Source: Clostridiales bacterium (GTDB lineage: Bacteria > Acidobacteriota > Aminicenantia > Aminicenantales > UBA8522). From it: a DNA stretch of 64,000 bases. Position 1 is the stretch's first letter. Every line of letters begins with the position of its first letter. The stretch lies in NCBI GenBank assembly GCA_029907205.1, contig JARYMI010000007.1:31290-95289 (forward strand), in the 5' to 3' direction. This document shows, one piece after another, positions 37,470 to 46,246 of this stretch. The notes beneath the pieces were generated by a model. The model worked only from the letters and a program-made list of their open reading frames with translations, was not told where the DNA came from and ran no database searches. A program made the translations under genes and the position numbers.

Positions 37470-37763
37470 TGCTGCCTCCTTTAATATTTGAATTGTCTTT
37501 TTCGCATGAGTATCTTTTAAGTCCGACCCTTTTAATTTTCTCAAGAATGAACTAATAAAGCAATGCAAAAGTGTCACTGGCCCTTCAGGCTAGCCAGCCT
37601 GCTCCTGGCATTCCACCTGAATTTGGACTGCTCCTCGTGTCACAAATACGCAACAAGAACTGCCCAATTTCGTCTAATTCCGGCTCGATGGTGCTTAAAT
37701 GAAAATATCGAATTTACAGGGGAAAGCTTGCTTTTTCCAAGGATTTTGGAATACCATCGGGAA

Positions 37764-37810
37764 GGATTCCTAATCCCTGTGTCGCTGGTTCGAGTCCGGC
37801 CAGGGGCGCG
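37764..37810 (+). repeat. 47-bp direct repeat, distal tRNA-Arg 3' fragment (attR-like)
   Basis: Identical to 33498-33544 and cannot form a tRNA alone because the acceptor 5' strand, D arm and half the anticodon stem are missing. It marks the right end of the putative island. The surrounding 37470-37835 stretch holds no supported gene; apparent ORFs across it are translations of the tRNA fragment. Confidence 0.85.
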
Positions 37811-37835
37811 GCCTCTTTTCTCGGAGGAGCCACAG

Positions 37836-38499
37836 ATGAAAAAAGTTGTCAAAAAGCAGCTCAAGGAAGACGAGTTCGTCAGCACGATGACCAAGGTCAT
37901 CGAGTTCGTCAAACGGAGGACGCGGGAGATCATCATCATCGCGGCCGCCTGCGTTTTCTTTATCCTCCTTTACGCCGGCCTGAAGTTTCTTCAGGCCCAG
38001 AACGTCAAGAAGGAAAGCGAACTCCTCAGCAGGATGTTGGAGCTAAGGTCTGAGCTCGGCCAGAAACCCGAAAAACTCGCCGAGCTCAAGCAGATGGCCG
38101 GCCGGGGTAAATTCGCCCGTGTCGCTTTTGTCCTCGAAGCCACCTATTGGATGGAGAAAGGAGAACTCGAAAAAGCGAAAGAAGCTCTGGCGGCGCTCCA
38201 GCCGGGACCCCGGGATTTCATCTACTATCAGGCGCAGGACCTGCTCGGCCAGGTCAACCTTCTCCAGAAAAACAACGACCAGGCTGTCGCCATCTACGAG
38301 AAGCTGGAAGCGGCAAACCCAAAGGAGTACGGCCTCGACGTCATCCTCTTCCATAAGGCCGAAGCCTTAGAGGGAAAAGGAGACAGAGAAACTGCTCTGG
38401 CCCTCTATAAAGACATTCAGCAGAAATACCCGCAGTCCACCTACGGCTATGATGCTGCTGAGAGGGCCAGAAAAATCGAGTCGGCCTCATCGCCTTCCT

Positions 38500-38504
<5 letters not shown>
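37836..38504 (+). CDS. YfgM-like TPR protein with N-terminal membrane anchor
   Basis: 222 residues from ATG 37836, with GGAGG seven to eight bases upstream; the frame extends further 5' only through the tRNA fragment. Cytoplasmic basic N-terminus, one TM helix (~33-52, EIIIIAAACVFFILLYAGL), then periplasmic TPR-like helices (ARVAFVLEATYWMEKGELEKAKEALAAL, IYYQAQDLLGQVNLLQKNNDQAVAIYEKL, ALYKDIQQKYPQSTYGYDAAERARKI in pieces). The architecture matches YfgM, a SecYEG-associated chaperone component; exact role unproven. Confidence 0.75.
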
Positions 38505-38807
<303 letters not shown>

Positions 38808-38841
38808 GCCGTTTATCAAAAAACCTTTTTTTGGCAGATTG

Positions 38842-39774
38842 ATGGATGAGGCGAGACGGCCGAAAAAGACCTGGCTGAACATCTTCTTATTTGTCATCAC
38901 GTGCTTATCCGCTTTCATCGTCGGCCTGAGTTGGAGCGTTAACTATACGTTTTCTGAGGACCTTGTCCTGAACCCCCAGTCTCTTCCTCCGCCTCAGGTT
39001 TTCATCGACCCCCGCATCCTCAGCCTCAGCGTGGTCTACGCCGCCGTGCTCATCGGCATTCTTCTTGGGCATGAGATGGGCCACTATCTCACCTGCCGGT
39101 ACTACCGGATCGAGGCGACGCTGCCTTTTTTCATCCCCGCTCCCACGCTCATCGGCACCCTCGGTGCCTTCATCAAGATTCAATCTCCGATCACCCGGAA
39201 GAAGCAGCTTTTTGACATCGGCATCTCGGGCCCGCTCGTCGGGTTTGTTCTCTCCCTGCCTGTTCTTGTCTACGGGTTGTCGCTCTCTAAGGTCGTTCCG
39301 TCCCTCCCGAGAGAAGACACGCTGGTTTTTGGAGAACCCCTCTTGCTCAAGTTCATCGGCGGCCTCCTCTTCAGGGATCTCCCCCCCAATAGCGATCTTT
39401 TCATCCACCCCGTCGGGTTCGCCGGCTGGGTCGGCATCCTTGTAACGGCTTTTAACCTCTTTCCGGTTGGTCAGTTAGACGGAGGCCATGTCGCCTATGC
39501 TCTCATCGGGCCGAAATCAAAGCCTCTGGCTAAATTTTTTCTCGCCGGCTTCTTCATCATGGGAATTTTTTTCTGGGTCGGCTGGATCGTCTGGGCGTTG
39601 GCGATTCTCCTGTTAGGTCTGAAGCATCCGCGCGTCATCGATGAGACGGAAGAGCTTTCACTGCGCCGCCGTGCGCTCGGCGCTGTCGTCGTCGCCATCT
39701 TCATCCTGTCTTTTATTCCAGCGCCCATCAAGGGGTACAGCGCCATCGAGTTGGTCAGACAATGGGGGTTCTAA
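38842..39774 (+). CDS. M50-family site-2 protease-like membrane metalloprotease
   Basis: 310 residues from ATG 38842 (a TTG one codon earlier is possible). Six or more TM segments. The zinc site HEMGH is in ILLGHEMGHYLTCRYYRIEATL (~residue 78) and the third ligand is in NLFPVGQLDGGHVAYAL (~215). There is no PDZ domain, so it belongs to the Rip/EGY-type group rather than RseP. Substrate unknown. Follows the ferredoxin by 34 bases. Confidence 0.88.
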   Translation: MDEARRPKKTWLNIFLFVITCLSAFIVGLSWSVNYTFSEDLVLNPQSLPPPQVFIDPRILSLSVVYAAVLIGILLGHEMGHYLTCRYYRIEATLPFFIPAPTLIGTLGAFIKIQSPITRKKQLFDIGISGPLVGFVLSLPVLVYGLSLSKVVPSLPREDTLVFGEPLLLKFIGGLLFRDLPPNSDLFIHPVGFAGWVGILVTAFNLFPVGQLDGGHVAYALIGPKSKPLAKFFLAGFFIMGIFFWVGWIVWALAILLLGLKHPRVIDETEELSLRRRALGAVVVAIFILSFIPAPIKGYSAIELVRQWGF

Positions 39775-39789
39775 CTTTTTCACAAAAAC

Positions 39790-39809
39790 TGTGGAAAACC
39801 TGTGGAAAA
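39790..39809 (+). other. Two tandem DnaA-box-like 9-mers near an AT-rich stretch
   Basis: TGTGGAAAA at 39790-39798 and again at 39801-39809, 11 bases apart; the reverse complement TTTTCCACA is a DnaA-box variant. An AT-rich run (39912-39940) follows. No dnaA, dnaN or further boxes are seen. Confidence 0.3.
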
Positions 39810-39940
39810 AGCGGGGGATTCTTGAGTCCAAATTTTGCAATTTCTTGCAGATATGACGTTTTGCACAAATTTTCGTCATCCTTTAGAGGGCTTTTTCCGC
39901 GCGCTCTTAGGTTATTGATTATAAATAAATTATTGAAAAG

Positions 39941-40729
39941 ATGAACAATGCCTTCAGAGACGCCGAAATTTCCTTCCAGGCTCTCCGCCGGCAATTTCGT
40001 TCCAAAGAGATTTCCCGCCGGGAGTTCATCGACCGCCTGAAGAAGCTCCGTCTCCGAGACAGCCAGGGGCGGTTCTGGATGATCGGCGCACAGACGGGCA
40101 AATGGTACTACTTTGACGGCCACGCCTGGGTCAGGGCGGACCCGCCTGTTCAAGAAATTAAAAAAGTGAAATGCTACACCTGCGGCCTCGAAAACGACGC
40201 TGAAGCCGAGTTCTGCGAGCGCTGCAGAGAGAGCCTCCGTGAGAAGGAAGCGTCCTGCCCGCGCTGCGGGGCGAAGCTTGAAAATCCCTTCCAGAAATGC
40301 CCTGCCTGCAGCCAGCAGCCGGAAACCGCGGAAGCCGCCTCCATGCCTTTTGCTGAACAGGCCTTTTTCAAAAAGAAGGGCGAAGAGAACGCTGTCCTCC
40401 GCCGGCTCAACCCGTCGAGCTGTCTTTTTTTGAGCGGGGGGACCGGCCTTCTTGCAGGTGTCATCATCGGAGCCTTTCTCGGCGCGTCTGAATTCTTCTC
40501 AGGGCTTGGCCGCGGCTTGCCTGATTTCTTTGGAACGCTGCAAGGAACGCTGATGGGCGGGATTGTCTTTGCCATCCTGGGCGGTATCCTCGGGTTTGCT
40601 CTCTTGGGCCTTGTCGGCTATCTTGAAGCCCACGTTTTTAACGCCATTTCTTCGATCATCGGCGGAATCAGGATCACTCTGGATAAAAAGACAGAGGCAG
40701 ATAAGGAAAAAGAGAGCGAAGAGAAGTGA
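39941..40729 (+). CDS. Zinc-ribbon membrane protein of unknown function
   Basis: 262 residues. N-terminal ~90 residues resemble a short conserved module (WMIGAQTGKWYYFDGHAWVRADPP). Two zinc ribbons follow: CYTCGLENDAEAEFCERC and CPRCGAKLENPFQKCPAC. Two glycine-rich TM segments (LFLSGGTGLLAGVIIGAFLG and GGIVFAILGGILGFALLGLVG) precede a charged tail. I do not recognise a defined function. It converges on hypF with one base between stop codons. Confidence 0.7.
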   Translation: MNNAFRDAEISFQALRRQFRSKEISRREFIDRLKKLRLRDSQGRFWMIGAQTGKWYYFDGHAWVRADPPVQEIKKVKCYTCGLENDAEAEFCERCRESLREKEASCPRCGAKLENPFQKCPACSQQPETAEAASMPFAEQAFFKKKGEENAVLRRLNPSSCLFLSGGTGLLAGVIIGAFLGASEFFSGLGRGLPDFFGTLQGTLMGGIVFAILGGILGFALLGLVGYLEAHVFNAISSIIGGIRITLDKKTEADKEKESEEK

Positions 40730-40730
40730 C

Positions 40731-43046
40731 TTAAGAAGTATGAGCGCTCTGTTTTAGCCAGGCCAGAGCATAGGCGATCTGGCCGAGCGAGATCGACTCA
40801 TCGTTTGGGGAATACCTGACTGGCCGGAGGACCGAAAAGTTTTTCTCCGCAAGCAGAGCCGAAGCCGTCGCCAAAAGCCTCTTGTTCAGGAAGACGCCGC
40901 CGACAAGGACGACAGTTGTGATGCCGAACTCCTCCCGCGCTTTTTCAGCGACGGCGGCGATGGCGCGGCTGAGAGTGTTGTGGAAGCGCGAGGCAATCTC
41001 GCCGACCGGAGCCTTCCGGCCGAGGTCGCTCACGATTTCTCTGATCGTTGCGGCAAAAGAAAGCTGCCAGGGCGAGCTCTCTTGGTCGAGGCTGAACGTG
41101 TAAGCAGCGCCTGTCGGGCTATTGGCTAGAGCTTCGAGGCGCATCGGCGCTTCAGCCTCGAATTCCACGTCAGCCGGCGCCGCTCCGGCGATGAATGAGA
41201 CGGCGTCGAAAAGCCGGCCGCAGCTTGAGGTTGAGGGCGAGTTGAGGCCGGCCTCTGCGAGCCTCAGGATGAAGCGGCGCTTGTCTGCCGGGATTTTTTC
41301 GAGCGCTTTGACCCGGGGCAGAGCGGCTCCGAAGGCGTCCCTGAGGTAGGCAAGGGCCATGCGCCAGGGCTGGCGGGCCGCTTGATCGCCGCCGGGAAGA
41401 GGGACCGTCCGGAAATGAGCTATCCTGTTGCACGACGCATAATCCGCCAACAGGAATTCGCCTCCCCAGGCCTGGCCGTCCTGGCCGTAGCCGTATCCGT
41501 CGAGAGAGACACCTAAAACTTTTTCTCGGCTGCAGACTCCGTGTTCAAGAAGAACGGCCAGGACATGAGCATAATGGTGCTGGACCTGAAGATAGGGAAG
41601 GCCTGATTCTTGGGCATAGCGTGTCGTGTGGAAATTGGGGTGGAGGTCGCAGACAATAAGCCCGGGCTTGATGTCAAAGAGCCTCTTGAGGTGGTCGATC
41701 GTCTCCTTGAAATACTCGTAATTCTGGTATTCATCGAGGTCGCCTAAAAACTGGCTGGTGATGATGTACCCGTTTTTGTAGAGCGAGATCGTGTCTTTGA
41801 GCTCGCCGCCAAGAGCCAGGATATGCTTGGCGCTCTGAAGCTCGGCGGGGACGCGTTGGGGATAGGGGACGAACCCGCGGGCGCGCCTGAGGAAGAGGGG
41901 TTGGCCGCCGACCACCTTGAGCACAGAATCGTCCGCTCGGCTCTGGATAGGCCGGTTGTGAGTGAGGATGAAGTCGCAGAGCGGAGCAATGCCCTCCTTC
42001 TCGTCTTTGGCGATCGGCGCATCCTTCTTGTTTGAGCTCGTGGCCACGATGAGACCGAGTCGTTGGAGCAGGAGATGATGAAGGGGAGTGTAGGGAAGCA
42101 TGAACCCGATTTCATCTAAATGAGGAGCGATACCCGGGATGTCGCGCTTTTTCCTGAGAAGGACGATCGGCCGGCTTGCTGAGGCAAGCTCGCGGCTTTC
42201 AGCCCAGCTGACGAAAGCATATTTCTTGATGATGCCGATGTCCCGGGCCATGAGGGCGAGCGGCTTGGTCTTCCTTTGCTTGAGGCGGCGGAGCTTTTGA
42301 ACCGCCTTCTCGTTGAGCGGGTCGCAGACAAGATGAAACCCGCCCAGCCCCTTGACAGCCAGAATTTTGCCCTTCCCGATGAGCTCTGTGGCTGCGTCGA
42401 TTCCGCCTTTGATCGTCTTTCCCGTGCGGGACTCTTTGAGGGTGAGTCGCGGCCCGCAGACCGGACACGCGATGGGCTGGGCATGATACCTCCGGTCGAG
42501 CGGGTTTTCGTATTCGCGGCGGCAGGCGGGGCACATGGAAAACCCGGCCATCGTGGTTTTGGCCCTGTCGTAGGGCAGTGACTTGACGATCGTGTAGCGA
42601 GGCCCGCAGTCCGTGCAGTTGGTGAAGGGATAGCGGAAACGCCGCTCCCCGGGGTCGGTGATTTCTTCGAAGCAACTCCGGCACGTCGATATGTCGGGCG
42701 AGATGAAGACAAAACTTTCGCCCTCGCGGGATTTCTTAATGCGAAAATCCCTGTATCCGCTGAAGCGAGCCGGCCGGGCTTCGGCCTTTTCGATCAAGGC
42801 GAGGGGCGGCTTGTCTGCCTCCACGGAGTTTGTGAACCGGCTGAGGCGCGCTTTATTGGCGGATTCGATGTGGATCTCGACGCCGTAACCGATATTTTTG
42901 ACCCAGCCGCGCAGCCCGTGGCTGTGGGCCAGCCTGAAGACGAACGGCCTGAAACCCACACCCTGGACGACGCCGAAAACCCTGAGCCTGAGGGCCCGGC
43001 CCTTCTCTGTTTTTTTCTTTGTCTTCTGTCTGTTCTTTGTTTTCAA
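40731..43046 (-). CDS. hypF: Carbamoyltransferase HypF
   Basis: Makes the carbamoyl group for the CN ligands of [NiFe]-hydrogenase from carbamoyl phosphate and passes it to HypE. 771 residues, standard. Acylphosphatase domain (~20-105, VFGVVQGVGFRPFVFRLAHSHGLRGWV in pieces). Two zinc fingers with CRSCFEEI, NCTDCGPRY, CPACRREYENP and CPVCGPRL (~125-215). YrdC-like domain (~220-400, KGLGGFHLVCD, RPIVLLRKK). Kae1-like C-terminal domain (VQHHYAHVLAVLLEHG, GVSLDGYGYGQDGQAWGGEFL). Remote from hypCDE in this window. Confidence 0.96.
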   Translation of the reverse strand: MKTKNRQKTKKKTEKGRALRLRVFGVVQGVGFRPFVFRLAHSHGLRGWVKNIGYGVEIHIESANKARLSRFTNSVEADKPPLALIEKAEARPARFSGYRDFRIKKSREGESFVFISPDISTCRSCFEEITDPGERRFRYPFTNCTDCGPRYTIVKSLPYDRAKTTMAGFSMCPACRREYENPLDRRYHAQPIACPVCGPRLTLKESRTGKTIKGGIDAATELIGKGKILAVKGLGGFHLVCDPLNEKAVQKLRRLKQRKTKPLALMARDIGIIKKYAFVSWAESRELASASRPIVLLRKKRDIPGIAPHLDEIGFMLPYTPLHHLLLQRLGLIVATSSNKKDAPIAKDEKEGIAPLCDFILTHNRPIQSRADDSVLKVVGGQPLFLRRARGFVPYPQRVPAELQSAKHILALGGELKDTISLYKNGYIITSQFLGDLDEYQNYEYFKETIDHLKRLFDIKPGLIVCDLHPNFHTTRYAQESGLPYLQVQHHYAHVLAVLLEHGVCSREKVLGVSLDGYGYGQDGQAWGGEFLLADYASCNRIAHFRTVPLPGGDQAARQPWRMALAYLRDAFGAALPRVKALEKIPADKRRFILRLAEAGLNSPSTSSCGRLFDAVSFIAGAAPADVEFEAEAPMRLEALANSPTGAAYTFSLDQESSPWQLSFAATIREIVSDLGRKAPVGEIASRFHNTLSRAIAAVAEKAREEFGITTVVLVGGVFLNKRLLATASALLAEKNFSVLRPVRYSPNDESISLGQIAYALAWLKQSAHTS

Positions 43047-43138
43047 TGATGTTTACGCTTTGTTCAATCTGTTATAAAGGCCTTCGTTAGTTAATGCGTT
43101 CATCATATTCCGTCGCTTCACTCTCGAAATCAGCGGGC

Positions 43139-43717
43139 TTATTTCCGGTTGCGGCGGCTGTAGAGACACCCGCAGTAGTCCTGCCTGTAAAGGCCATGGG
43201 CGCGGCTGAGCGCGACACTCTTTCTGAAACCGTCTTTTTTCTTAAAATCCGCCTCGAGATAGCGCACCTTGAAACGGCGGGCGAACATCCGGCCGATGCG
43301 GTTGAGGGTGCCAACCTTTTTCCACGGGCTCAGGCTCATGACGGTCGTAAAACAATCGAACCCCGATGTCGCTGCCTGTGCGGCCGTTTTCTGGAGCCTC
43401 ATGGCATAACAGACATCGCAGCGCCGGCCTTTTTCCGGCTCATCCTTGAATTTTTCGGCCAGCTTCATCCAGCGGTCTGCGTCGTAGGCCGCTTCAAGGA
43501 GCGGCAGGCCGAGGCGTTCGGCCACTTTCTTCATTTCTTCAAGCCGAAGCCTGAATTCTTCTTCGGGATGAATGTTGGGGTTGTAGAAATATCCCGTGAC
43601 TTCGAAATCTTTCCTAAGAAGGCCGAAGACATAAAGGGCGTCCGGCGCGCAGCAGGCATGAGCCAGCAGTCTCAGCCTATAATTAGGGGGACAGCATACG
43701 TAATTACCTGAATTCAA
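43139..43717 (-). CDS. queH: Epoxyqueuosine reductase QueH
   Basis: Final queuosine step, reducing epoxyqueuosine in tRNA; the non-cobalamin alternative to QueG. 192 residues as an open frame. Conserved HACCAPDALYV, NPNIHPEEEFRLR, KGRRCDVCYAMRL, TTVMSLSPWKK and YRQDYCGCLYS supply the cluster and metal cysteines. The first ~13 residues (MNSGNYVCCPPNY) are translated from a dispersed GGGGACAG repeat and are not homologous, so the true start is probably a non-ATG codon near RLRLLAHACC, or the repeat has replaced the native start. Confidence 0.9.
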   Translation of the reverse strand: MNSGNYVCCPPNYRLRLLAHACCAPDALYVFGLLRKDFEVTGYFYNPNIHPEEEFRLRLEEMKKVAERLGLPLLEAAYDADRWMKLAEKFKDEPEKGRRCDVCYAMRLQKTAAQAATSGFDCFTTVMSLSPWKKVGTLNRIGRMFARRFKVRYLEADFKKKDGFRKSVALSRAHGLYRQDYCGCLYSRRNRK

Positions 43718-43736
43718 TAATTATGCTCCTAGTCCC
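43688..43736 (+). repeat. 49-bp palindromic GGGACAG...GTCCC repeat, copy 1
   Basis: GGGACAGCATACGTAATTAC at the left; TTATGCTCC and GTCCC at the right. Arms AGCATA/TATGCT and GGGAC/GTCCC make it palindromic. It overlaps the 5' end of the queH frame. The 43737-43889 stretch to the right has only degenerate GGGGACA pieces and no gene. Confidence 0.75.
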
Positions 43737-43889
43737 AGCCTCTATGCCCAGATTTTTAGGGTGCCCCCTAGGTCCATGAAAATAACTTGTCGATGCCCCC
43801 ACGGGTGTTTCTGAACAAGAGAAATTGGAGAGAGAGAAATTGGGTGAATGGGTAAGCTGTCCCCAATTTTTCGTCCCCAATTTTTTTGG

Positions 43890-44750
43890 TCAGCCGCCGG
43901 AAAGGGTCTCGATGCGATGCTGGAGCGTAGAAATGCGGTGATTGACGATGTCGATCTCGTAGTAAAGGCTGGTGAGGTCCTGGTTGGCCACGCGGGTTTG
44001 CTCCAACAGCCTGCCCAAAGAGAGAAAAAGGGTTTCCTCCTGGGCTTCGATGTCTTTGAGCCGGTGCTCGGTCCTTTCTTTTAATTTTTCCTGATGCCGG
44101 ATGGCTCTCTCCAGTTCGCGGCGTTCAGCCTTGGCTTCTGAGTCGATGTCCTTGAGGGCGCCCTCGAATTCTTCGATTTTCTTCCTGATTTCCTCTTTTT
44201 CTCTCCTGACCTCGGCCACCTGCCTCTCTCTTTCCCTGTCCTTGAGGGTTTTTTTGAGCGCTTTCTCCTCGCCCTTCTTCCTCTTCATGAGCTCGTCGAA
44301 CGGCGATTTTTCGGTCTTCTTCTTCTCTCTTTTTTCACCGTGGAGGCGGATCGAGGCTTCGAGCTCTTTGTGCAGCCTTTCGAGCTCAGTGAAAGCTTTT
44401 TTCCATTCCATCTGGCTGGCGTTCCTTTTTTCGAAGAGCCTTGTGAGCTCGGTGCTGATGAGCTCGCTTCCCTCGACAGGGATGTCCTCGTCCCACGCTT
44501 TTTCTCCCAGCTGTCTCAGCAGCTTTTCCCGTTTTTGTCTTTCCTTCTTTAGTTGAAATTTTAGCCGGAAGAGCAGAGACCGCCGCTTGGCACCGGCGAG
44601 AAAAGAGCTCAGACGCACCCGGAGTTGCTTGTCGCGCAGGAAGATGAAGACGACAAGGAGCATGATGATGCAGAGGAGAAACCAGAACAGCCAGTAGGGC
44701 AGGCCTTCATGCTGCAAAGACGGCTGGGCCTGGAAGGCAATGAGCTCCAA
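43890..44750 (-). CDS. Coiled-coil protein with N-terminal membrane anchor
   Basis: 286 residues. One TM helix (~20-40, WLFWFLLCIIMLLVVFIFL), a basic juxtamembrane segment, then a long charged helical region (~55-250) rich in Glu/Lys/Arg with heptad-like spacing, typical of a coiled coil. No enzymatic motif is recognised. It lies alone between two copies of the 49-bp repeat (43688 and 44840). A structural or tethering role can only be guessed. Confidence 0.65.
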   Translation of the reverse strand: MELIAFQAQPSLQHEGLPYWLFWFLLCIIMLLVVFIFLRDKQLRVRLSSFLAGAKRRSLLFRLKFQLKKERQKREKLLRQLGEKAWDEDIPVEGSELISTELTRLFEKRNASQMEWKKAFTELERLHKELEASIRLHGEKREKKKTEKSPFDELMKRKKGEEKALKKTLKDRERERQVAEVRREKEEIRKKIEEFEGALKDIDSEAKAERRELERAIRHQEKLKERTEHRLKDIEAQEETLFLSLGRLLEQTRVANQDLTSLYYEIDIVNHRISTLQHRIETLSGG

Positions 44751-44839
44751 TGATCCTCCTTGCTCAGGCCCGGAGGGGCCGGGCTCCTTAGGTGCTTTTT
44801 TAATTACCCTGAAATGCCAAATTTGTCAACTATTAAAAT

Positions 44840-44888
44840 GGGACAGCATACGTAATCACCTAAATTCAATAATAATGCTCCTTGTCCC
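44840..44888 (+). repeat. 49-bp palindromic GGGACAG...GTCCC repeat, copy 2
   Basis: Same orientation and length as the copy at 43688-43736, with a few substitutions (AATCACC for AATTACC, AATAATG for AATTATG). It separates the coiled-coil gene from the carboxypeptidase gene. Confidence 0.75.
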
Positions 44889-44908
44889 AGCCTCTGTCCT
44901 CAATTTTT

Positions 44909-46225
44909 CTATTTTTCAGTGGAGTGCATTTTTAAATGATGAGTGAACCTAAGCCTGGCCGCATCTCTTTTAGCGGCGCTATCGGAAAATCCGAAATTTT
45001 GGATGGACCAATCGATGAGGTAAAGAGCGGCGGGCAGGTTCTCGCGGAAAATCGTCTGGATATCTACCTCAGGGTTGAAAAACCCGCCCCAGAGCTGGTC
45101 GATGGGCGGAAGCTCTATCGTGAAAGAAGGGATTCCGGCTGTCCCAAACGTCCAATCGTCCGTAGTGCCGTTAGTGAGGTAGAGTTTTGCGCTGGCCTGG
45201 CCGAACTCATAGAGACGGCCGTTCACGGGCTGCATGAGAGCCGACATCTGACTGGCGATCTGGCGAAGAAGCGAGTCTTTGCCAGAGGGCGTCTCGGTGT
45301 ATCCCCATGGATAAAGGATGACCTGGGAGTAGCTATGGTAGGTGATCATCGCCCGGAAATTTTTCTGGAGAAAAAGGTCTCGCACAGCCCTTGTTTCCGG
45401 CTCAGAGAAGGCCGCCGTGCCTCGGTAGACGGCCGAGCCGGGCTCCGGGCTTGAACCCTTGTTATCGTAGCCCCAGAGATAGCCGTAGTTCCTGTTTAGG
45501 TCAACGCCGTAGCTCCCGTCGGCGTTCAGGCGCCTGTTTTTCCGCCAGTAGCGGTAATAATGGATCGTGTATTCCAGGCCGTCGGGGTTGACGAGGGGGA
45601 CAATCCAGACCTCGCTCTGGTTGACCAGCCTTCTGACCTCTGCGTTGGTGTCATAGTTTTCGAGGAGGAATTTTCCTAAAAGGTAAGGAACCTCGACAGA
45701 GATCCACTCCCGGGCGTGATGGCAGCCGAGAAAAAAAACTTCGGCCTCTTCCTCGTCCAAGGAGACGTTGTCGCTGATTTTGAGGGCGTAAATGTTTCTC
45801 TTCTCGAGGCTCCTCCCAATCACGTAGACTTTGGCCAGGTTCGGATGAGCAGCCTGGAGGCTGTCAAGGTCGGCTTCGATCTCTTTATATGAATGGTATT
45901 CACCGTTAATGCTGCTCAAAACAGAAAGTTGAGGATGCTTCAGCGCCGGGAACTTATGAGTCTCGAAGAAATAGGGGACAGCGGATCTGTCGAGGCCTTC
46001 GAGGTCCTGCGGCCGGGCCAGGGCGTAGATGCGGCCTTCCCATTCGAAGAGACAATCGAGCTCGAGCTCATAGAGCGTGGCAACGAATTCTGCGGATTTC
46101 TCGACGCTGATGATGGTGATTTCTTTGCCGTCATTGGGGGGCTGGCCGCCAACCGGAACCAACGCCAGCGCTATAGAAAAAAGAACGAAGGCCCTTATCT
46201 TTGTAATTTTATTCTTTATTTTCAT
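44909..46225 (-). CDS. Secreted zinc carboxypeptidase (M14 family)
   Basis: 438 residues. Signal peptide (~10-27, IRAFVLFSIALALVPVGG). A short propeptide-like region precedes the M14 catalytic domain: zinc ligands HxxE in GCHHAREWIS (~170) and His in TYHSYSQVILYPWGYTE (~295); NPDGLEYTIHYYRYWRKNRR and VDLNRNYGYLWG form the substrate-binding part; general-base Glu is in FTIELPP (~385). It removes C-terminal residues from peptides outside the cytoplasm. Confidence 0.93.
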   Translation of the reverse strand: MKIKNKITKIRAFVLFSIALALVPVGGQPPNDGKEITIISVEKSAEFVATLYELELDCLFEWEGRIYALARPQDLEGLDRSAVPYFFETHKFPALKHPQLSVLSSINGEYHSYKEIEADLDSLQAAHPNLAKVYVIGRSLEKRNIYALKISDNVSLDEEEAEVFFLGCHHAREWISVEVPYLLGKFLLENYDTNAEVRRLVNQSEVWIVPLVNPDGLEYTIHYYRYWRKNRRLNADGSYGVDLNRNYGYLWGYDNKGSSPEPGSAVYRGTAAFSEPETRAVRDLFLQKNFRAMITYHSYSQVILYPWGYTETPSGKDSLLRQIASQMSALMQPVNGRLYEFGQASAKLYLTNGTTDDWTFGTAGIPSFTIELPPIDQLWGGFFNPEVDIQTIFRENLPAALYLIDWSIQNFGFSDSAAKRDAARLRFTHHLKMHSTEK

Positions 46226-46246
46226 CTTACTGTTGCACGTGAGTCA

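Larger units (their letters stand above)
33545..37763. mobile_element. Putative 4.2-kb genomic island integrated at tRNA-Arg
   Basis: Bounded by the 47-bp tRNA 3'-end repeats. Four minus-strand genes (khpA, RRM protein, sigma factor, B12 radical SAM protein) are visibly more AT-rich than both flanks and all face the tRNA. Removing the segment would join the tRNA directly to the TPR gene at 37836. No integrase, relaxase or phage gene is present, so it is either a decayed or a satellite element. Simple duplication of a tRNA piece is the alternative. Confidence 0.6.

Noticed and set aside
37764..37810. Second tRNA gene
   Set aside because: Only the 3' half is present; no 5' acceptor strand or D arm can be formed.
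37640..37939. Minus-strand ORF of 99 codons across the tRNA fragment
   Set aside because: Contains GRTRTSDTGIRNP, the usual false translation of a tRNA 3' half on the wrong strand.
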